DNA from: Streptomyces angustmyceticus
GTDB taxonomy: Bacteria; Actinomycetota; Actinomycetes; Streptomycetales; Streptomycetaceae
Reading direction: 5' to 3'
Assembly: GCF_019933235.1 (NCBI RefSeq)
Contig: NZ_CP082945.1
Location: 5,121,501-5,185,500 of the forward strand
Length of the DNA: 64,000 nt
Below, one piece after another: positions 58,469 to 64,000 of the stretch. Position 1 is the first letter of the stretch. Each line of letters begins with the position of its first letter. The notes beneath the pieces were generated by a model, which did not search any database, had not been told where the DNA came from, and saw only the letters and a list, made by a program, of their open reading frames with translations. The position numbers and the translations under genes are program-made.

Positions 58469-58721
58469 GCGGGGGAGTGGGGGTGAGGGACGAGCGCTGG
58501 GAGGGGTGCGGGGTTAGCGGTGTGAGCGGGCCCGGCGGCGTCGTGGGCGGGTGAGGGGGAGGGGCGGGGTCCGGAGTGCCCGGCCTCTCGGTCCCTGAGG
58601 CCGTGGGCGCCCCCGACTGGCCCCGATGCCCCGGGCACCCACCCGAACGGCGCAGCCTCGGACCGCACCGGATGCGGCCGGGCTCGCGCGGGCGGACCTT
58701 CGGAGTTATCGGAGGTTCACC

Positions 58722-59270
58722 ATGCGCTCTCGGCAACTTGCTCTCTGTGCCGCGGTCGCGGCTTGCGCGGTGACGACGCCGCCCGCGTACGGCGCTGACG
58801 CACGCGCCACCGGGACCGGAACGGTCTCCGTCAGCCCTGCCCCGGCCGCCCCCGGCACCCACCCGCACCGCGCCGTCCGGCAGGACGGTACGCGCCGCAC
58901 GGTCTTCCTGGCGGGGGGCCCGGCGGGAAGGGCGGGGGCGGTGGGGACTGCGGGGGCGGCAGGAACGGTGGCAACGGTGGTGGAGGTCGGTGCCTCCGCC
59001 GCGGCTGCCGGCCCCGCGCCGGCGCCGGCCCTTCGCCCCGCTTCGGCCGTCGGCCCCGTTCGGGCCGTCCGTCCCGCTCAGGCCGTCCGACTCACCCCGG
59101 CCGTCCGTCCCGACGGGCCCGCCGAGGCGGCGCCGCGGCGGGAGCTGAGCAGTACGTCGGCGGTCGGCCTGGTGCTGGCCGGTGGCGCCGTCCTGGTCAT
59201 CGCGGGGCAACTGCTCCGGCTCCGGCTGCGACTGCGCCGCGAGCGGCACGGGGACGCCGATGAGCACTGA
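58722..59270 (+). CDS. exported Ala/Pro-rich protein with C-terminal anchor
   Basis: The 182-residue product has a signal peptide (QLALCAAVAACAVTTPPAYGA), a low-complexity Gly/Ala and PAVRPxx-rich middle, and one C-terminal membrane helix (TSAVGLVLAGGAVLVIAGQLL) followed by a basic LRLRLRRERHG tail, like a cell-wall-sorted protein but with no LPXTG. It overlaps the degenerate sortase gene by 11 bases. GGAGG precedes ATG 58722. Function unknown. Confidence 0.72.
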   Translation: MRSRQLALCAAVAACAVTTPPAYGADARATGTGTVSVSPAPAAPGTHPHRAVRQDGTRRTVFLAGGPAGRAGAVGTAGAAGTVATVVEVGASAAAAGPAPAPALRPASAVGPVRAVRPAQAVRLTPAVRPDGPAEAAPRRELSSTSAVGLVLAGGAVLVIAGQLLRLRLRLRRERHGDADEH

Positions 59271-60198
59271 GGAACAGGAGCGGGCCGGGACACCGGTCGG
59301 GGTGCCACCCCTGTCACCCCTGCCCGGCACCCACGTCGGCCACAGCGCTCACGGCATCCTCACCCCTCCTGCCGTCCCACCCGGCCCCCGCCCCCAAGCG
59401 AACCCCCAAGCCCAGCCCCAGCCCCATCACCACACCCACCACTACGCCCCCGCCTCCACCCCCAGTCGCGGCCCCGGCTCCACCACCGGAAAGCTCTTCG
59501 CCGGGGTGGCCTGGGCCGTGCTGTTGCTGGGGCTGTGGTTGTGGGGGCGCGACGTGGCGGACGGGATGGCCGCGCGGCTCGCCACCACCGGTGATGTCGC
59601 CGCCGTGGGGCGCCCGTTGGGCCGCCAGGCGCCTCCGCACGCGCACGCCCCGGTGCCCGCCGCCGCGAACGCGGCGCCCGTGAGCCTCACCATCGACGCA
59701 CTCGGCATACAGGAGGGCGGCATCGCCGCACGCGGCCTCGACGAGGACGGCCTCCTCACCCCGCCCCCGGACGCCTCCCCGGACCTCGTCGGCTGGTACG
59801 CCGGAGGGCCGCGGCCGGGCGAGGCGGGCGCGGCGCTGCTCGCGGGCCGGGCCGGCGCCGACCGCGACCCGGGCGCCCGGCGGGGCGTCGTCCACCGGCT
59901 GACCGCCCTCACGCCGGGCGAGCGGGTGGACATCCGGCGTTCCGACGGCAGCACCGCGCGCTTCGCCGTCGAGGACGTCCAGCTCTACGACCGTGACCGG
60001 TTCGACGCCCGCAAGGTCTACGCCGCACGCGGCCGGGGCCGTTCCGAACTCCGCCTGATCGTGGACGGCGGCAGCGGCGGCAGCGGCGGCAGCGGTGCCC
60101 GTGCCGGCGGGGGAGCGCGCGGCGGCGGGTCCTCGAACGTCGTCGTGGTGTCGGCCTACTTGACGTCCCTTCAGAAGGCGGACGCGGCGGGCCGCTGA
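59260..60198 (+). CDS. degenerate class F sortase-like protein
   Basis: The 312-residue protein has a His/Pro-rich head, a membrane helix (LFAGVAWAVLLLGLWLWG) and a C60-type beta barrel: LTIDALGIQEGGIAARGLD, LVGWYAGGPRPGEAGAALLAG and NVVVVSAYL. The catalytic His of GHVD is replaced (GRAG, Arg197), and the LITC Cys is replaced by LIVD (Val268-Asp269), followed by a Gly/Ser repeat. Neither active-site residue remains, so it cannot be a normal sortase. It may be a scaffold or binding paralogue for the protein encoded just upstream. Confidence 0.75.
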   Translation: MSTEEQERAGTPVGVPPLSPLPGTHVGHSAHGILTPPAVPPGPRPQANPQAQPQPHHHTHHYAPASTPSRGPGSTTGKLFAGVAWAVLLLGLWLWGRDVADGMAARLATTGDVAAVGRPLGRQAPPHAHAPVPAAANAAPVSLTIDALGIQEGGIAARGLDEDGLLTPPPDASPDLVGWYAGGPRPGEAGAALLAGRAGADRDPGARRGVVHRLTALTPGERVDIRRSDGSTARFAVEDVQLYDRDRFDARKVYAARGRGRSELRLIVDGGSGGSGGSGARAGGGARGGGSSNVVVVSAYLTSLQKADAAGR

Positions 60199-60340
60199 AT
60201 CATCACGAACCCCGTTCGTCAAGCGTCTTAGCAGCCTGTGGACAGCCCCTCCACAGGCCGGCCCCGGGCAAAGGGCCGTGTGCCACGATGGTCGGGCCGG
60301 CGGTCCCCGCCGGCGGTGCCCGATGTGCGAGGGGGAGTGG

Positions 60341-61420
60341 ATGTACGGCGATCTGCGACGGATGGCCGGGGTCGGTCCGCCGGGCGGACCCCGCGACGGC
60401 CGGCGGCGCACCGTGCGTGCCGGGGCGGCATCGACGACGGCAGCCGTGGGCGCACTGGCGCTGCTGCTGCTCGCCGGATGCTCCTCGCCGGGCGACGGCG
60501 ACGGCAGCGTGCCGGCCAAGCCGGGCCAACGCCCCAAGTCCGTCGCGCCGTTCTGGGTCAACCCGGACAGCAAGGCGGCCCGCCAGGTCTCCGACTACGG
60601 CGACGAGGGCAGGACAGCGGACGCCCGCCTGGCCAACAAGATCGCGTCGCAGCCGGTCGCGGAGTGGATAGGCGTCGACGACCCGGAGGGCGAGGCGCGG
60701 GGCTTCACCCAGGCCGCCGCCAAGGCCGACCGCGAGGCGCTGCTCGTGCTCTACAACATCCCGCACCGCGACTGCGGCCGCTACTCCCAGGGCGGCGCCG
60801 CCGACGGCAACGCGTACCGGTCCTGGCTGGACGGCGTGCTCAAGGGCATCGGCGACCGCGCCACCACCGTCATCCTGGAGCCCGACGCGCTCCCGCACAT
60901 CGCGGACAAGTGCACCCCGCAGCAGTTCCACGAGGAGCGCTACGCCCTGCTGACGGAGGCGGTCGGCAAGCTGAAGGCGCTGCCGCACACCAAGGTCTAT
61001 CTGGACGCCGGCAATCCGCACTGGATCAAGGACCCGGGCCAGATGGTCGAACCCCTCAAGCGGGCGGGCATCGACCGCGCCGACGGCTTCGCGCTGAACA
61101 TCTCCAACTACCAGACCACCGCGGAGAACACGAAGTACGGCAAACGGCTGTCGGCCATGGTCGGCGGCAAGCCCTTCGTCATCGACACCAGCCGCAACGG
61201 CAACGGCCCGGCTCCCGGCGGCGACGACCCGGAGAACTGGTGCAACCCGCCCGGCCGCGCCCTGGGTACCCCGCCGACCACCAAGACCGGCGACCCGCTG
61301 ATAGCCGCCTACCTGTGGATCAAGCGCCCCGGCGAGTCGGACGGCACCTGCAAGGGCGGCCCCAAGGCCGGTGCCTGGTGGCCCAAGTACGCCCTGGGGC
61401 TGGCCCGCAGCGCGGAGTAG
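60341..61420 (+). CDS. cslZ: lipoprotein glycoside hydrolase family 6 (CslZ)
   Basis: The 359-residue endoglucanase/cellobiohydrolase-family protein carries a lipobox (LLLLAGCSS) and a GH6 barrel: VAEWIGVDDPEG, VLYNIPHRDCGRYSQGG, VILEPDALPHI (catalytic-acid Asp), KVYLDAGNPHWI, FALNISNYQTT, FVIDTSRNGNG and AYLWIKRPGESDGTC. It is convergent with glxA-cslA. In Streptomyces the GH6 gene beside cslA-glxA is called cslZ and is thought to act on the beta-glucan made at hyphal tips. ATG 60341 has GAGGGGGA close upstream. Confidence 0.88.
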   Translation: MYGDLRRMAGVGPPGGPRDGRRRTVRAGAASTTAAVGALALLLLAGCSSPGDGDGSVPAKPGQRPKSVAPFWVNPDSKAARQVSDYGDEGRTADARLANKIASQPVAEWIGVDDPEGEARGFTQAAAKADREALLVLYNIPHRDCGRYSQGGAADGNAYRSWLDGVLKGIGDRATTVILEPDALPHIADKCTPQQFHEERYALLTEAVGKLKALPHTKVYLDAGNPHWIKDPGQMVEPLKRAGIDRADGFALNISNYQTTAENTKYGKRLSAMVGGKPFVIDTSRNGNGPAPGGDDPENWCNPPGRALGTPPTTKTGDPLIAAYLWIKRPGESDGTCKGGPKAGAWWPKYALGLARSAE

Positions 61421-61517
61421 CGCCGGATCGTCCGCGCGGCCCGGCGGCCATGCTCCCGCGTCGGGGCCCGGGCCGTCGCGCCCACACCGACCGCCGGCGG
61501 TTTGCCTTCACGCACGG

Positions 61518-61548
61518 CGGGAGGGCTCACCCGAGGCAAGCCCTCCCG
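61518..61548. terminator. terminator between cslZ and glxA
   Basis: A perfect 10-bp stem (61518-61527 with 61539-61548) with an 11-base loop lies between the convergent cslZ and glxA stops. Confidence 0.65.
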
Positions 61549-61588
61549 CTCCCGGCCCCTCCCGGCCCGCTGTGGCGTGCGGCGGCGC

Positions 61589-63541
61589 CTACGCGCGCCC
61601 CGCCGTGACCTTCACCCACACCGCCTTCGACGGGGTGCCGTGCCCGTCGACCGCGTTCAGCATGTACCACCCGGGCGGCACCAGCGACGGGTCCTTGGGC
61701 AGGGTGACCGTCACCCCGTTTCCGTCCTTGGCCACCGTGAAGTCCAGGGCGATCGAACGCTGTTCGACGTTGGTGACATGGGTGAACGAGCCGGGGCGCA
61801 TCAGCCGCATCTTCTTGATGCCGGCCGCGTGCGGGGCGGCGTAGGCCGTGCTGCTGCCGAGCGAGAGCGTCTTCGGGCCCTTGTCCGTCAGCTCGGGACG
61901 CGACTTCCGGTAGAGGTAGGGCGGGGTGTAGAGGTCGATCTGCTGCTGGAAGACGCCCGGCTTGGTGTTGTCCTTGTCGGCGTAGAGCGAGTCGGAGCCG
62001 AAGGTCATCACCCGGCCGTCGGGCAGCAGCAGCGCACCGGAGTGGTAGTTGCGGCCCACCAGCGGATCGGCCACCTCGCGGGCGGAGTTGGTGGACGGGT
62101 CGTACAGCTCCGCCTTGAGGACGTTGGAGGCGCTGCGGCCGCGGTAGTCACCGGAGCCGTTCGTGGTCAGCACGGTGTCGTCCGGCATGATCACGCTGCT
62201 CGGGTAGCGGGCCTTCGCGTACAGCGGCGGCCCGTCCTTGAAGCGCGGCGACGGGGCGTGCAGGTCCACGATGCGGGTCTTGTCCGTGGACTTCGGGTCC
62301 TCGCCGACACCGCCCCCGCCCAGCACCATGTACCGCTGTTCCTGGGCCGGCGGCAGCAGCACCGACATCGATGTCTCCAGGATCTTCGGGTCGCTCATCC
62401 CGGGCACGACCTGGAACTTGTTGGACTTCAGGTCCCAGATGCCGGGGGTGCGGCCGACGTTGTCCGGGCCGTAGCCGGCGTTGGAGCCGGTGTAGAAGAT
62501 CCGGCCCTGGTCGGTGAGGAAGAGCGCCGGGTAGGTCGGGAAGAAGCGCCGCTTGGGCAGGTAGGTCCACTTCTTCGTCTTCGGGTCGTAGATCTCCTGC
62601 TTGCCGGGGACGACCTGCCCGATCTCGTCCAGCCCGGAGACGGAGAGGACCTTGCCGTCCTGCAGGGTGGTCAGCGTCGGATACCAGCGGGCCTCGTTCA
62701 TCGGGTCCACGGGGATGTAGCGCTCGGCCACCGGGTCGAACTCGAAGGAGTCCTTGATCCCCTGGAAGTCCTTCTTGTCGAACGACAACTTCTGCGCGAT
62801 GCCGTAGAAGTTGTGGGCGTCCGCGCCGGTCAGGCCGTGGATGCGGTAGTTGTCCTGGGAACCGGTGGAGTGCGAGCGGCCGTCCTTGAGGGCCTCGACG
62901 TAGACCCGGGCCTCGCTGTGCACCACGGTGACCTTGCCGGTCGCCGGGTCGGTCCTCTTCTTCGCGCGGGGCACCACGACCGGGTCCTTGGAGGCGAAGG
63001 TCTTGCCGTTCTTCTTGCCGGTGAACAGCGTGCCGGCCGGGAACGTCTTCGGGCCGTCCGGGTCCTCGTTGTAGACGATCATCAGGCCGCCGGCCTTCTT
63101 CACGTCGCCGTTGAGCTTCTCGTAGCGCTGGGTGCCGCCGGCCACCAGCAGCTTGCCGTCCGGGAGCTGGGTGTGCCCGGAGCAGAAGAGGTCCTTGGGC
63201 GTGGGGATGTTCTTGAAGGTGTTCTTCTCCGGATCCCACAGGACCGTACGGAACGACTTGGCCCTGAAGTTCGCCGCGTTGTTGCCGGAGCCCGCGACCA
63301 GCAGCACCTTGCCGGTGTGCAGCAGGGCCGCGTGGATGGTGTTGATGCGGTACTTGTCCGGCACGTCGACGGCGTCCCAGTGGCCGTTCGCCGCCTTGTA
63401 CTCGGGCTTGTTGATCTCGTACTGGTGGTACTGCGCGGAGGCGAAGCTGTAGAGGGCCGGCCCGTTCATCGCGGCCAGCGCGAGCACCACGGCCGTCGCT
63501 ATCGTCACTCTGCGGGTGCGACGGCTCGGACGGTACTTCAT
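61589..63541 (-). CDS. glxA: GlxA, copper radical oxidase
   Basis: The 650-residue secreted, membrane-anchored galactose-oxidase-like enzyme is needed for tip glycan deposition in Streptomyces. An N-terminal anchor (TIATAVVLALAAMNGPALY) precedes a beta-propeller. Cys120 in LFCSGHTQLPDGK is the expected partner of the Tyr-Cys cofactor. The copper ligands appear in RNYHSGALLLPDGRV (Tyr-His) and GSFTHVTNVEQ (His), matching galactose oxidase. The C-terminal Ig-like domain ends with WVKVTAG. It oxidises a primary alcohol on a glycan or aldehyde to yield H2O2. Coupled to cslA by a 4-base overlap. Confidence 0.93.
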   Translation of the reverse strand: MKYRPSRRTRRVTIATAVVLALAAMNGPALYSFASAQYHQYEINKPEYKAANGHWDAVDVPDKYRINTIHAALLHTGKVLLVAGSGNNAANFRAKSFRTVLWDPEKNTFKNIPTPKDLFCSGHTQLPDGKLLVAGGTQRYEKLNGDVKKAGGLMIVYNEDPDGPKTFPAGTLFTGKKNGKTFASKDPVVVPRAKKRTDPATGKVTVVHSEARVYVEALKDGRSHSTGSQDNYRIHGLTGADAHNFYGIAQKLSFDKKDFQGIKDSFEFDPVAERYIPVDPMNEARWYPTLTTLQDGKVLSVSGLDEIGQVVPGKQEIYDPKTKKWTYLPKRRFFPTYPALFLTDQGRIFYTGSNAGYGPDNVGRTPGIWDLKSNKFQVVPGMSDPKILETSMSVLLPPAQEQRYMVLGGGGVGEDPKSTDKTRIVDLHAPSPRFKDGPPLYAKARYPSSVIMPDDTVLTTNGSGDYRGRSASNVLKAELYDPSTNSAREVADPLVGRNYHSGALLLPDGRVMTFGSDSLYADKDNTKPGVFQQQIDLYTPPYLYRKSRPELTDKGPKTLSLGSSTAYAAPHAAGIKKMRLMRPGSFTHVTNVEQRSIALDFTVAKDGNGVTVTLPKDPSLVPPGWYMLNAVDGHGTPSKAVWVKVTAGRA

Positions 63542-64000
63542 GTGTGACGTCCCCCAAGGGCGATCTGCAGGGTCTGTTCGGCGGGAAGGGCCGGGTCGGC
63601 GGGGCGGCCGGCCGCCTGGTCGGTGGCCTGGCCATGGGCCTGGTCGCGAGCCTGGTCAGAGCCCACGGGCGGGTCGGCGGACGGATCGGCCGGCTGGCCC
63701 CCCGCCTGCCCGGCGGCGGTTCCCGCCCCGCCGGCCGCCTCCCTCCGCTTGCGTTCCTCGCGCCGTACGGACACCCGCCAGGCGATGATCGGCGCGGCGG
63801 TGATCAGCATCGCGAGCGTGGCCCAGGTGACCATTGCCGGATGGCTGTGCCCCAGCACGAACGACGCGACCAGCGAGCCGCCGAAGACGAGCAGGAAGAA
63901 CAGGTGCACCCGGAACGTCCCGAAGAGGGTGTCCGGGCTGGAGGAGTCGCCCTTCGGCGTGACCACGAACTTGCTCTTGCGGCGCAGCACCGTGTCGAAC
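63538..64000 (-). CDS. cslA: CslA, cellulose synthase-like glycosyltransferase (C-terminal part)
   Basis: Only the last 153 codons are in the window; the gene continues past position 64000. Seen are KFVVTPKGDSSSPDT, three hydrophobic helices (VHLFFLLVFGGSLVASFVLG, TWATLAMLITAAPIIAWRV) and a disordered Ala/Gln/Pro tail with repeated QARDQAHGQATDQ. This matches the C-terminal membrane part of CslA (GT2 family), which makes beta-glucan at the hyphal tip. Its stop overlaps the glxA start (ATGA), so the two are coupled. Confidence 0.85.
   Translation of the reverse strand, partial: FDTVLRRKSKFVVTPKGDSSSPDTLFGTFRVHLFFLLVFGGSLVASFVLGHSHPAMVTWATLAMLITAAPIIAWRVSVRREERKRREAAGGAGTAAGQAGGQPADPSADPPVGSDQARDQAHGQATDQAAGRPADPALPAEQTLQIALGGRHT

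Noticed and set aside
58722..59270. LPXTG-anchored sortase substrate
   Set aside because: It has a C-terminal helix and basic tail but no LPXTG or LAXTG motif before the helix.

Overview
The window is about 72-75% G+C with strong third-position GC bias. It carries an SsgA-like sporulation protein, DasR-type (dre) operators, a cslA-glxA-cslZ hyphal-tip glycan locus and many leaderless or GTG starts. All of this points to the chromosome of a Streptomyces or very close relative. It reads as core chromosome: no phage structural genes, intact transposases, rRNA or CRISPR arrays were seen.

Layout. 1-9.1 kb: a pyridine-nucleotide disulfide oxidoreductase, a TPR protein, an SsgG-like division protein, two RDD membrane proteins and a secreted M6 metalloprotease. 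9.1-12.3 kb: pncA and pncB (NAD salvage), then clpS coupled to a DUF2017 gene. 12.6-17.5 kb: an amino-acid permease, then the Mec-CysO-CysM cysteine pathway with a cysteine-rich leader ORF, and an Rv1339-like metallo-beta-lactamase-fold phosphodiesterase. 17.6-20.9 kb: the N-acetylglucosamine PTS genes nagE2, nagE1 and nagF with dre operators. 20.9-23.4 kb: rph, two small membrane/lipoprotein genes, rdgB and tRNA-Leu(UAG). 23.5-24.8 kb: a lower-GC pair of coupled HNH proteins. 25-30.6 kb: an MHS transporter, an orphan histidine kinase, bcp, a GroES-like gene, and a guanidine-III riboswitch controlling an SMR guanidinium exporter.

30.7-40.6 kb: a class A PBP, an ABC-2 exporter operon, a DUF1707 protein, a secreted SGNH hydrolase, a DUF445 protein and a class E sortase. 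40.6-47.2 kb: a DUF3311/SSS symporter pair, then a putative trans-membrane electron-transfer set (cytochrome b-like protein, NuoF-ferredoxin fusion, repeat lipoprotein) divergent from a PucR-type regulator. 47.4-54.4 kb: secreted DUF1996 and DUF4142 proteins, an acyl-CoA synthetase, a YidC paralogue and a FAH-family enzyme. 54.4-54.85 kb: a large nested inverted repeat with no gene. 54.85-58.5 kb: a Gfo/Idh/MocA oxidoreductase divergent from a ROK regulator, a broken GntR remnant and a NagD-like phosphatase. 58.7-64 kb: a degenerate class F sortase pair, then cslZ, glxA and the 3' end of cslA.

How the genes connect. pncB-clpS-DUF2017-mec-cysO-cysM-phosphodiesterase-rph-rdgB follows the order I remember for Mycobacterium tuberculosis Rv1330c-Rv1341, with the nag PTS genes in the middle and no rhomboid or murI genes seen. 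GlcNAc uptake (nagE/nagF), sporulation-associated division (SsgG), cell-wall synthesis (PBP) and tip glycan synthesis (CslA/GlxA/CslZ) are all tied to development. Function calls rest on motif reading and family knowledge; no database search was possible.
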